Source: Deinandra increscens subsp. villosa (Eukaryota > Streptophyta > Magnoliopsida > Asterales > Asteraceae). Taken from it: a stretch of DNA of 64,000 bases. The translations under genes and the position numbers were made by a program. Shown here in pieces: positions 10,696 through 22,133 of the stretch (the first letter of the stretch is position 1; the number at the start of each line of letters is the position of its first letter). The stretch is taken from the NCBI GenBank assembly GCA_039602395.1, contig JBCNJP010000024.1, positions 5,549,524 to 5,613,523 on the forward strand, in the 5' to 3' direction. The notes under the pieces were generated by a model. The model did no database searches and had not been told where the DNA came from. It saw nothing but the letters and a program-made list of their open reading frames with translations.

Positions 10696-13516
10696 TGTGA
10701 CAATCGTCACTTCCCAAGTTAACCCCGTTAACTTTTTCCGTTAGTCCCGTTAGTTTCGTTAGCGAACCCGAGACCCGTTATTTGAATGATTCCATATTTA
10801 TTTTTACTTGCTAATTAACTTTAGTCACTTGGTTTGTAAATTCGTTTCGTGACCTTATGTGTTAATTATGAAAATTTGCATTTTTATGCGAAACCGGTCT
10901 TTGTGTAAAAATTTGGATTTTTGTATAAATGATAAATTTATGAAACCCGACTAAATCCTACATGTTAAATGATTTAAAAACACTTAGAAATATTCTTAGA
11001 ATTTTTACTTTACAACTTTTAGCAAAAACCCACTTAAAATGAGTTTTATGTCTTATATGTTTAAAAACAAAGTTGAGGGGCCTAAGGTGTAAATTACACT
11101 TAAAGAAATCTGCCCAAATATGTCTCCCCTCCCCCTCATTCTTCACGCATCATCATCATCTTCATCCCATCTCTCTCTCTTTCTCACGGTTGCACACACA
11201 CACACTTGCATTTCACGAAATCAAGCATCTAGGAGCTAAATTCGGAGTTTGGAAGCTCAATCAAGCTCCAAGAACATCAAGGAAGCTTCATCATCTTCTC
11301 TTCTCCTTCTAATCTGCGATTTTCCCCTAATTTTTGTAAGCCCTAATTTTTGTAATTCTTAGATTGCATGTGTTTTTGTGCTAAATGTGTAGTTTGTATG
11401 CTCATGAAACTTGATTTAGGTTAAGGTATTCTCACTTTTGATTTGGGGCAGATTTTAGATAAGTTTTAGATCTGGAAATTGTAGGCTAAGTTATATTCTA
11501 TGTGTTCTTGGTGTTAGTTGGGTGTTTGATTATGAGATTTGAGTGAAATATGCTTGTATGCTAGCCACATGTTCACATATTACGATGATCTTGATATGAT
11601 TTTGATATGAACGTGTTTAGGACAGAAATTACATGTTAATATGATCATGAACTTTTTTGTAGATGTTGAATGATCAATTGGGTGCTGAAACTCAAAAACC
11701 ATAACTTTTGCAAACACCAAATTTCTAACAGCTTTGACCAGAATTTTGGGTCAACTTGCAGCAGCCATAACGTGCTCATTTTTGCTCGAAACTGATTGAT
11801 TCTTTTTCCCTATTAAAGTAGGATGTCTTAGATTTAAAACGGCTACTCGCACACTTTCTAAAACCCCCGTTTGGTCAGTCAAAACACAGCTGCAAGTCGG
11901 GTACTCAAAGCTGTCATTTTCTGTGAAAAGTGGACTTTTCAAATTGGTTGAGCATGCTAACCATGTTTTATTGACGAGTTTGCTATTTGTAAATGATGTT
12001 TATATATTGAAAGTAAGATCTGGAAAGTTGGGTTCATAAATTCAAAGTTTTGAGTGAGTTATGCAAGTTTTCATTTTACCTTGACTTGTTTACTAAAAGC
12101 TAAAAATTCCAACTTCCGACACGCATAACTTTCTCAATACTTATCCGATTGAGTTGATTCTTTTTGCAACATTCCCTAAATGTTGATTAGTTAGTTCCTG
12201 CAAAAGTTTAGGAGTTAACTTCAAGAAATGAACAATTTAGCTATGTCACCAAATGGTGTGTTAATGTTTGACAAATGTCATTTTTAGCCAACTTCGTACG
12301 CGCATAACTTCTTCATTTCTTAACCTTTTGGGTTGATTATTTTTGCAACAAGTCCTAAATGATATGTAGTATATGCCTGTAGAATTTAAGGATCTAATTC
12401 CAAGTATTGTAGATTTTAGCTATGCCACTAGTTAAGTGCTTTAGGTTTGACTTTCTGGGTCAACTTTGACATAAGTTGCAATTTCTTGATTTTCTCCCAA
12501 ATTGGGACTTGTATGTGCACTATGTGACTTGTATGAACGCATGAAACATGTTTAGGTGCTTATATGCTACTTTTCGACCTAGTGTCACCTTCTAATTTGA
12601 TTAGGCCGTATTTACCCAAATAGGTTGACTTTGACCAACATGTTGAACCAAGTGCCGAGTACCAGTGCACCCTAAGGTGAGTTCATTTATATTATTGTTA
12701 TGTCCGTTCAGGGACGATAATGCGCAGGTGGTTGCATCCGGTAAGGATGGTGACCCAAACGGTAAGGTATTTCTTACTGAGTAAATTTCCGACATAATAT
12801 CATATGGTTTACTGAATTGAACTTTATTTATAAAAAAGTCCTTACTTTCGGGCCGTTAATATACAATAGCGAGGTAATATTGAGTAGTACTACTGGGGAT
12901 TGATACCCCCGCTCAGCGGTGCACGTGATGCACCCTCCCGACTGGCGGTCGGACTGAGATCAATGTTAGCCTACCCACCGTGATCCGTAAAGACACGGGA
13001 AGGCAAGGTTCATAGGTATTCCCTATCAAAACATTGTCAGCTTCGGTTACGAACAATTCAGGTGTGCATAACTATAGGCTAGCTACCTTCGATATGGAAT
13101 TTTACCGGTCTTATGATTATTGATTGTGTTTTACCTTTCTTTATTCATATACATTAGGTCTACATGTGACGTGTAGACCGCTTTAGTGAACTCACCAGCC
13201 TTGGCTGACACTTGATTGTTGAATGCTTTTTAGGTCGCTAGATGGATCACGGGCGGCACGGGCGGCGACAGTACACATTACTATTTTCACTTGGGACTTA
13301 TGTTTTCAGACATTAAATTCATCATTTTGAAAACTCAACTGTAAACTTTAATTATGCTTCCGCTGAACTGTTAAACTTACTTTTTGGGACTGTAACTTAA
13401 GTTTTATGTTAACTTATAAACTCCGTTATGGTTTGGTTGTAATTGAAGTCTGGGATCCTGGTCTGGATCACACCCCACACGGTTATACTCCGTTAGTGGA
13501 AATTGGGGGTGTGACA
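10696..13516 (+). repeat. Tekay 5' LTR (2821 bp)
   Basis: It starts TGTGACAATCG and ends GGGGGTGTGACA. The middle contains at least three diverged tandem units of about 180-200 bp (about 11690-12420), each with a CATAACTT core followed by TTGATTCTTTTTGC or a close variant. Near the 3' end is a short CACGGGCGG array of two copies at about 13248-13266. No protein gene is present; small open frames are chance. Confidence 0.93.
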
Positions 13517-14663
13517 GATTGGTATCAGAGCCCTTGGTTACAGCGAACCAGAACATTTTAAAAGTAAAATTTCTGAACTGTAACTATTTTTGAAAACCTT
13601 GGTTACAACCCATTCTCAAAAGTACTGCCTCACGTGCCGAAGATCGTCCTCATTTAGAATTTCTTGTCTTGTCTCAATATAGGATTTGAAATTTTGGGTA
13701 GAAATTTTTCTTTCCCGAGGCTTAGAAATTTCTAAGTTAGAAGATTTTTCTAAGTATAATCTTAGCGAACTTGTTATATGCTTATAATGCAATACTAGTG
13801 TTGCATAATGCAATACTGAGTGTTCTGACATTCGTGACCCGCGAATGGTGTTTAATCATTTCCTAGAAAAAGGAGTGTGTTATAAACCACTTCAAGTTTT
13901 ATTAAACTCGAACTCTTATGTTTTTAGTATTGTTGCATAATGCAACACTAAACACCTATCATTATCTTAGCTTTGAAACTTCAAGTAATAGTTGTTTAAT
14001 TCTTATAAAACTGTTGTATACTGCAATACTAAGTATTTATAACTATTCTATTTTTGGAACTTCAAGTAAGTGACATTTAATTTACATTTTATTATAAAGG
14101 CGTTGCATACTGTTGCATAATGCAACACTAAATATCTAGCGGGTCAGACCTCAACCTGTTCGTAACCAATCTCTTGTTTTCCCATTTACATTAAATTTTT
14201 ATAACCATTACTCTAATTCTTCAAATTTACTAACCTATGAATTCATGAAACTAATACTAACGTCTCACTTGATTTCAAATTTTTTTTATAAACCCAACCA
14301 TCAATAACCCATAACATGCATTTGATCCTAATGTTTATTTCAATCTTGGTGAATTCTAGGCTTTGTGATTAGACATGATATACATCAGATTTTGTTATGT
14401 GCTTAGCGAACTTTATGATGTTCTTAGCGAACTTGTATGACTGATACAAAGTTACTTCTAATCTGCAATGCAAACATAACTTGTATTACATGTTTACATG
14501 TTCCTGACATTGTTACTACCTTGTTACCACTTAGAATGCACTGTTTATGAAAAAGAATGTTTTATGTGAATTGTACTTGTATGAAACACCTAACAGAACT
14601 TAGCAACTTTTTAGTATTGGGTATACTAACCTTTGGAAGTTTTGCATTGATTTGCTAGAAATC
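13517..14663 (+). other. Tekay leader between primer site and gag
   Basis: The primer site TGGTATCAGAGC is at 13520-13531. The leader then has no coding sequence, but about six copies or variants of the inverted-repeat word TTGCATAATGCAA (about 13780-14130) and several of CTTAGCGAACTT (about 13760 and 14400-14435). They may serve RNA packaging or dimerisation, which is inference. Confidence 0.75.
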
Positions 14664-16085
14664 ATGCCTCCACGGAGAGATCCCGAACCCAACCATGGAA
14701 CCTTTACCGCAGCTCAGGTTCAGAACATGATCAACCAAGGAGTTGCAGCAGCCTTGACAGCCGCTCAGCAGCATTTCCAAGGACAACAGCCTCAATGCTC
14801 GTTCAAGGCCTACATGGATTGCAAGCCAATGGTATTTAGAGGTGACGAAGGTGCTGTGGGCCTACTTAGATGGCTCGAGAAGTCAGAGAAGGTGTTTTCA
14901 ATGTGTAATTGCCCTGAAGGGGATAAGGTGAAGTATGCTACAGGCACACTTGAGGATTCCGCGCTAACATGGTGGAATGCTCAAATACAGATGTTGGGAC
15001 TCAATGAAGCTAACGCCATGACGTGGCAAGAATTCAGGGAAGCGATCATGGAGGAGTATTGTCCTCGTGATCAAGTCAGAAGACTGGAAGTCGAATTTGG
15101 GAATTCCAAAATGGTGGGCTCGGTGATAGAGGAGTACACCACCCGTTACCAAGCCTTTTCTCGTCTCTGTCCAACAATGGTGGATGCTGAATATAAACGA
15201 ATTGAGTTGTATGTGGAAGGACTGGTTCCACAAATCAAGGGCATGGTGACCTCATCTAATCCCACTTATGTGCGACAAGCAACCCGGTTGGCGCACAAAT
15301 TGACCGATCAGGCGGTGGCTCAAGGAACTTTGCCACCAAGGAAAACCCCAAAAGCTGCCCTAGACGGGAAGAGGCAGAGAGATGAGGAACCAAGTAACCT
15401 CATGAATTCTAGCAACAACACTGGGAGGTCTTCGAACTCTCAGAATCAGAACAAGAAGTTTGATAACTCCAAAGGGGGTTACGGTAACAACGGTGGTGGT
15501 GGCAACCAAAACCGACAAGGTAACAGTGGGCGGGGTTCCAGCAGGTACAAGGGAAAGTCCCCCTACTGTAACAAGTGTAACACACACCACAATGGTGACT
15601 GCAACCGACCAACATGCAAGCGGTGTGGTAAAATGGGACATGTTGCCAAGAATTGTTGGGGTGACATGCTGAACCGACCCAAGCAGAATAATGAAGGCCC
15701 CCGTGGGTGTTTTGAGTGCGGGAAACCCGGGCACGTGAAGAAAGATTGCCCTCAGCTGAAGAAAGGTGGACACAACAACAACAACAACAACAACCGCCAC
15801 AACAACAACAACAACAACAATGGAGGTGGTAATGGAAACGGGGGAAATGGTGGTCGCGGACGAGCATTTGTCATGGGTTCTGGTGAAGCGAAGGAAGACG
15901 CTAACGTGATTACTGGTAAGTTCCTTCTCAACAACTACTTTGCGAATGTGTTATTTGATTCGGGTGCCGAGAAAAGTTTAATTTCAACTAAGTTTTGCAA
16001 ATTGATAAAGGCCAAGATGGAACCCCTAGGAGCTAAGTACACCGTTGAACTAGCTAACGGTAAGCTTATTGAGCAACACATGTAG
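14664..16085 (+). CDS. gag: Tekay Gag plus protease start
   Basis: The ATG at 14664 opens MPPRRDPEPNHG. A Retrotran_gag domain covers about residues 60-200 (ALTWWNAQIQ, REAIMEEYCP). Three zinc-knuckle-like motifs follow: a degenerate one (CNKCNTHHNGDC), CKRCGKMGHVAKNC and CFECGKPGHVKKDC, separated by G/N-rich stretches. The frame then enters the aspartic protease at LFDSGAEKSLIS, with DSG intact. It stops at a TAG (16083-16085); the protease continues in another frame directly after, so a single-base indel near 16080 has split the original Gag-Pol frame. Confidence 0.92.
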   Translation: MPPRRDPEPNHGTFTAAQVQNMINQGVAAALTAAQQHFQGQQPQCSFKAYMDCKPMVFRGDEGAVGLLRWLEKSEKVFSMCNCPEGDKVKYATGTLEDSALTWWNAQIQMLGLNEANAMTWQEFREAIMEEYCPRDQVRRLEVEFGNSKMVGSVIEEYTTRYQAFSRLCPTMVDAEYKRIELYVEGLVPQIKGMVTSSNPTYVRQATRLAHKLTDQAVAQGTLPPRKTPKAALDGKRQRDEEPSNLMNSSNNTGRSSNSQNQNKKFDNSKGGYGNNGGGGNQNRQGNSGRGSSRYKGKSPYCNKCNTHHNGDCNRPTCKRCGKMGHVAKNCWGDMLNRPKQNNEGPRGCFECGKPGHVKKDCPQLKKGGHNNNNNNNRHNNNNNNNGGGNGNGGNGGRGRAFVMGSGEAKEDANVITGKFLLNNYFANVLFDSGAEKSLISTKFCKLIKAKMEPLGAKYTVELANGKLIEQHM

Positions 16086-19000
16086 TCCATGATTGTACCT
16101 TAGAACTCTCAGGTCATAAGTTCGACATAGATTTGATGCCTTTTACAATCGGTAGCTTCGATGTAATAATCGGTATGGACTGGTTGTCCATGCACCACGC
16201 AGAACTCGTCTGTCAACAAAAAGTCATACGTATACCCTTAGCAGACGGAGAAGTACTCTCGATTCAGGGTGAGAAGGGAGGTACTGTCTCCGGAATCATA
16301 TCATACCTCAAGGCACATAAGTATCTTCGGAAAGGGCACGTGGCCGTTCTGGCAACGGTTACGGATCAAAACCTCGTAGAGAAGAAAATTGAAGATTTTC
16401 CGATAGTTCGCGATTTTCCTGATGTATTCCCGGAAGAATTGCCTGGTCTACCTCCACATAGATAAGTCGAGTTCGGAATCGACCTTGTCCCCGGTGCAGC
16501 TCCGGTTGCCCGAGCTCCGTACCGTTTGGCGGTGAACGAATTACACGAGTTATCCACTCAACTGCAAGAGCTGTTAGATAAAGGTTTTATCAGGCCTAGC
16601 TCATCGCCATGGGGCGCGCCAGTTTTATTCGTCAAGAAGAAAGATGGGACGTTCAGGATGTGCATAGATTACCGTGAGCTCAACAAAGTCACTATCAAGA
16701 ACCGATATCCACTCCCTCGGATCGACGACCTCTTCGACCAACTGCAAGGATCCAGCTACTTCTAAAAAATTGACTTAAGGTCCGGGTATCATCAACTCAG
16801 AGTCCGCGAGGAGGACATTTCAAAGACGGATTTCAGAACGCGTTACGGTCATTACGAATTCCTAGTCATACCTTTCGGCTTAACGAACGCACCGGCGGTG
16901 TTCATGGACCTCATGAACCGCGTGTGCAAACCTTACCTAGATCAGTTCGTAATTGTTTTTATCGACGACATACTCGTTTACTCAAGGACGAAGGAAGAAC
17001 ACGAGGAACACCTGCGGTTAATATTAGAGTTATTAAGGAAGAAGCAACTCTACGCCAAATTCTCCAAATGTGACTTCTGGATCCGAGAAGTTCAATTTCT
17101 GGGCCACATCGTCAATGAGCAAGGTATTCATGTTGACCCAGCCAAAGTAGAGGCGATCAAGAATTGGTCTACACCACGAGCACCTACGGAAATTCGGTAA
17201 TTTCTAGGGTTAGCGGGTTACTACCGTCGTTTTATTAAGGGATTCTCTCAAATAGCCCAACTGCTAACCGCTCTCACGCATAAAGGTGTTCAGTACCGAT
17301 GGGGTGAAAAAGAAGAAACAGCTTTTCAGACCTTGAAAGAAAAACTTTGTACCGCGCCTGTATTATCTCTACCGGATGGTGTTGACGACTTCGAGGTCTA
17401 TTGTGACGCTTCTCTCCAAGGACTTGGATGTGTTTTGATGCAAAGAGGTAAAGTCATCGCTTACGGGTCAAGGCAGCTAAAGTCTCACGAAAAGAATTAC
17501 ACAACACATGATCTGGAGTTAGGAGCTGTTGTATTCGCCTTAAAGTTTTGGAGACACTACTTGTACGGTACCAAATGCACGATATTCACCGATCATAAAA
17601 GCCTCCAGCACATAATGGGACAGAAAGATCTCAATACGAGACAGCGTAGGTGGATCGAGGTGCTTAACGACTACGACTTGGCGATAAAGTATCACCCGGG
17701 TAAGGCCAACGTTGTGGCCGACGCATTAAGCAGAAAGGAACATACAAAACCTAGAAGGATTCGAGCTCTACAACTCACGATCCATGCTGGGTTACTGGAT
17801 AGAATTCGGGATGCCCAGAAGGAAGCTTTGAAAGAAGAAAACTATGAGGCAGAATCTTTGAATGGTGTGGATGGAGCATCAGAAGTTAAGACTGACGGGA
17901 TACGTTACTACAAGGATCGCATTTGGGTGCCTCTCCATGGAAGCCTTCGAGATCTGGTGATGGACGAAGCTCACAAGTCTCGATATTCGGTCCATCCCGG
18001 TTCGGATAAAATGTACCAAGATCTGAAAGGATTATACTGGTGGCCCAAGATGAAAGCTGACATTGCTACCTATGTCAGTAAGTGTTTAACATGCTCAAAG
18101 GTCAAAGCAGAACATCGTAAGCCTCCAGGATTATTGCAGCAACCGACGATTCCTGAATGGAAATGGGAGGAAATATCCATGGATTTCATCACGGGACTGC
18201 CCCGTACACCTCGTGGAAATGACATGATTTGGGTCATTGTGGATAGATTAACGAAATCCGCCCATTTCATAGCCCTCAAGGAAAGTGACAAGACTGACAA
18301 GTTGGCACAAATCTAAATTGACGAGATCGTCAAGCTCCACGGAGTGCCCTTGTCTATTATCTCCGATCGAGACCCCAGATTTGCTTCACACTTTTGGAGA
18401 TCACTACAATCAGCCCTAGGTACTCGTTTGGATATGAGTACCGCATACCATCCGCAGACAGACGGTCAAACTGAATGCACAATCCAGACCCTTGAGGATA
18501 TGCTCCGGGCATGTGTAATGGATTTTGGAAAGAACTGGGAAACTCACTTGGCACTGGTCGAGTTCTCCTACAACAACAGCTACCATTCCAGTATCGGAGC
18601 CGCTCCCTTTGAGGCTCTTTATGGTCAAAAGTGTAGATCACGGGTCTGTTGGGCTGAGGTCGGTGACAACCAACTTACTGGACCAGAGATGGTGTACGAA
18701 ACAACAGAAAGGATCGTACAAATCAGGAACCGCATGAAAGCTGCGAGAGACCGGCAGAAGAGTTATGTCGATAAACGAAGAAGGCCATTAGAATTCGAGG
18801 TGGGCGATCGTGTACTGTTGAAAGTCTCGCCCTGGAAAGGGGTTGTACGTTTTGGAAAGCGCGGGAAGCTGAACCCCCGCTATATAGGACCCTTCCCGAT
18901 ATCAGAAAAGATTGGAACAGTGGCGTATCGCTTGGATTTGCCACATGAGCTGGATGGGGTACATAACGTGTTTCACGTTTCAAATCTGAAGAAGTGTCTG

Positions 19001-19249
19001 GCCGATGACACTCTAATAGTTCCACTCGAGGAGCTCCACATCGACGAACAACTCCGATTCATAGAACAACCCGTGGAGATAATGGGACGCGAAGAAAAGT
19101 CGTTGAAAAGAAGTAAGATTCCAATTGTCAAAGTCAGATGGCATTCGAAGCGCGGACCAGAATACACATAGGAACGGGAAGACCAGATGAGCAAGAAATA
19201 TCCTCACTTATTTGATCAAGCCTCCGCTTCAACCCAAGGTACTAGCTAA
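16083..19249 (+). pseudogene. pol: Tekay Pol: protease end, RT, RNase H, integrase, chromodomain-like tail
   Basis: One frame runs the whole length with TAA stops at 16463-16465, 16763-16765, 17198-17200 and 18314-18316, and a TAG at 19169-19171. Before the first stop lies the protease end (IIGMDWL). RT follows, with the active site FIDDILVYS, then RNase H (VYCDASLQG). The integrase has an HHCC-type zinc region (HPGSDKMYQDL ... CLTC), MDFITGLP, SDRDPRF and GQTECTIQTLE. After the GPF-type region (RYIGPFPI) comes a chromodomain-like tail (VEIMGREEK ... VKVRWHSKRGPEYT), cut by a TAG in place of the expected tryptophan. The natural end is TAA at 19247-19249. Order and tail identify a chromovirus. 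Several stops are explained by a single C-to-T or G-to-A change. Confidence 0.93.
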
Positions 19250-19272
19250 TTTTCGGGACGAAAATTCTTTAA

Positions 19273-19283
19273 CATGGGGAGGC
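19273..19283 (+). promoter_or_regulatory. Tekay polypurine tract
   Basis: CATGGGGAGGC lies directly before the 3' LTR start TGTGACA at 19284, the expected priming site for plus-strand DNA. Confidence 0.75.
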
Positions 19284-22128
19284 TGTGACAATCGTCACTT
19301 CCCAAGTTAACCTCGTTAACTTTTTCCGTTAGTCCCGTTAGTTTCGTTAGCGACCCCGAGACCCGTTATTTGAATGATTCCATATTTATTTTTACTTGCT
19401 AATTAACTTTAGTCAGTTGGTTTGTAAATTCGTTTCGTGACCTTATGTGTTAATTATGAAAATTTGTATTTTTATGCGAAACCGGTCATTGTGTAAAAAT
19501 TTGGATTTTTGTATAAATGATAAATTTATAAAACCCGACTAAATCCTACATGTTAAATGATTTAAAAATACTTAGAAATATTCTTAGAATTTTTACTTTA
19601 CAACTTTTAGCAAAAACCCACTTAAAATGAGTTTTATGTCTTATATGTTTAAAAACAAAGTTGAGGGGCCTAAGGTGTAAATTACACTTAAAGAAATCTG
19701 CCCAAATATGTCTCCCCTCCCCCTCAGTCTTCACGCATCATCATCATCTTCATCCCATCTCTCTCTCTTTCTCACGGTTGCACACACACACTTGCATTTC
19801 ACGAAATCAAGCATCTAGGAGCTAAATTCGGAGTTTGGAAGCTCAATCAAGCTCCAAGAACATCAAGGAAGCTTCATCATCTTCTCTTATCCTTCTAATC
19901 TGCGATTTTCCCCTAATTTTTGTAAGCCCTAACTTTTGAATTCGAAATTCTTAGATTGCATGTGTAAGTGTTGGTGTTTTTGTGCTAAATGTGTAGTTTG
20001 TATGCTCATGAAACTTGATTTAGGTTAAGGTATGCTCACTCTTGATTTGGGGCAGATTTTAGATAAGTTTTAGATCTGAAAATTGAAGGCTAAGTTATAT
20101 TCTATGTGTTCTTGGTGTTAGTTGGGTGTTTGATTATGAGATTTGAGTGAAATATGCTTGTATGCTAGCCACATGTTCACATTTTGCTATGATCTTGATA
20201 TGATCTTGATATGAACGTGTTTAGGACAGAAATTACATGTTAATATGATAATGAACTTGTTTGTAGATGTTGAATGATCAATTGGGTGCTGAAACTCAAA
20301 AACCATAACTTTTGCAAACACCAAATTTCTAACAGCTTTGACCAGAATTTTGGGTCAACTTGCAGCAGCCATAACTTGCTCATTTTTGCTCGAAACTGAT
20401 TGATTCTTTTTCCCTATTAAAGTAGGATGTCTTAGCTTTAAAACGGCTACTCACACACTTTCTAAAACCCCCGTTTGGTCAGTCAAAACACAGCTGCAAG
20501 TCGGGTACTCAAAGCTGTCATTTTCTGTGAAAAGTGGAATTTTCAAATTGGTTGAGCATGATAACCTTGTTTTATTGACAAGTTTGCTATTTGTAAATGA
20601 TGTTTATATATTGAAAGTAAGATCTGGAAAGTTGGGTTCATAAATTCAAAGTTTTGAGTGAGTTATGCAAGTATTCATTTTACCTTGACTTGTTTGCTAA
20701 AAGCTAAAAATTCCAACTTCCGACACGCATACCTTTCTCAATACTTATCCGATTGAGTTGATTTTTTTTGCAACATTCCCTAAATGTTGATTAGTTATTT
20801 CCTGCAAAAGTCTAGGAGTTAACTCCAAGAAATGAACAATTTAGCTATGTCACCAAATGGTGTATTAATGTTTGACAAATGTGATTTTTAGCCAACTTCG
20901 TACGCGCATAACTTCTTCATTTTTTAACCTTTTGGGTTGATTCTTTTTGCAACAAGTCCTAAATGATATGTAGTATATGCCTGTAGAATTTAAGGATCTA
21001 ATTGCAAGTATTGTGGATTTTAGCTATGCCACTAGTTAAGTGCTTTAGGTTTGACTTTCTGGGTCAACTTTGACATAAGTTGCAATTTCTTGATTTTCTC
21101 CCAAATTGGGACTTGTATGTGCACTATGTGACTTGTATGAACGCATGAAACATGTTTAGGTGCTTATATGCTACTTTTCGACCTAGCGTTACCTTCTAAT
21201 TTGATTAGGCCGTATTTACCCAAATAGGTTGACTTTGACCAACATGTTGAACCAAGTGCCAAGTACCAGTGCACCCTAAGGTGAGTTCATTTATATTATT
21301 GTTATGTCCGTTCAGGGACGATAACACGTAGGTGGTTGCATCCGGTAAGGATGGTGACCCAAACGGTAAGGTATTTCTTACTGAGTAAATTTCCGACATA
21401 ATATCATATGTTTTACTGAATTGAACGTTATTTATAAAAAGTCCTTACTTCCGGGCCGTTAATATACAATAGCGAGGTAATATTGAGTAGTACTACTGGG
21501 GATTGACACCCCCGCTCAGCGGTGCATGTGATGCACCCTCCCGACTGGCGGTCGGACTGAGATCAATGTTAGCCTACCCACAGTGATCCGTAAAGACACG
21601 GGAAGGCAAGGTTCATAGGTATTCCCTATCAAAACATTGTCAGCTTCGGTTACGAACAATTCAGGTGTGCATAACTATAGGCTAGCTACCTTCGATATGG
21701 AATTTTACCGGTCTTATGATTATTGATTGTGTTTTACCTTTCTTTATTCATATACATTAGGTCTACATGTGACGTGTAGACCGCTTTAGTGAACTCACCA
21801 GCCTTGGCTGACACTTGATTGTTGAATGCTTTTTAGGTAGCTAGATGGATCACGGGCGGCACGGGCGGCACGGGCGGCGGCAGTACACATTACTATTTTC
21901 ACTTGGGACTTATGTTTTCAGACATTAAATTCATCATTTTGATAACTCAACTGTAAACTTTAAATATGCTTCCGCTGAACTGTTAAGCTTACTTTTTGGG
22001 ACTGTAACTTAAGTTTTATGTTAACTTATAAACTCCGTTATGGTTTGGTTGTAATTGAAGTCTGGGGTCCTGGTCTGGATCACACCCCACACGGTTATAC
22101 TCCGTTAGTGAAAATTGGGGGTGTGACA
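19284..22128 (+). repeat. Tekay 3' LTR (2845 bp)
   Basis: It is nearly identical to the 5' LTR. Visible differences include a short insertion at about 19930-19975, scattered point changes, and one more CACGGGCGG unit (three instead of two, about 21852-21878). Confidence 0.93.
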
Positions 22129-22133
22129 CTCAA

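Larger units (their letters stand above)
10696..22128 (+). mobile_element. Tekay/Del-type Ty3/gypsy chromovirus nested in Copia-1
   Basis: Long LTRs (10696-13516 and 19284-22128) start and end with TGTGACA-type termini and are flanked by the 5-bp duplication CTCAA (10691-10695 and 22129-22133). A Met-tRNA primer site follows the 5' LTR and a purine tract precedes the 3' LTR. The internal part has gag, then pol in the order protease-RT-RNase H-integrase, ending in a chromodomain-like tail. The 2.8-kb LTRs and that tail fit the Tekay/Del clade. The two LTRs are nearly identical by eye, so it inserted after Copia-1. It is defective, with one frameshift and five nonsense codons in pol. Confidence 0.95.

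Noticed and set aside
15360..15934. Minus-strand open frames rich in valine, cysteine or leucine
   Set aside because: They are shadows of the G/N-rich part of Tekay gag on the plus strand.
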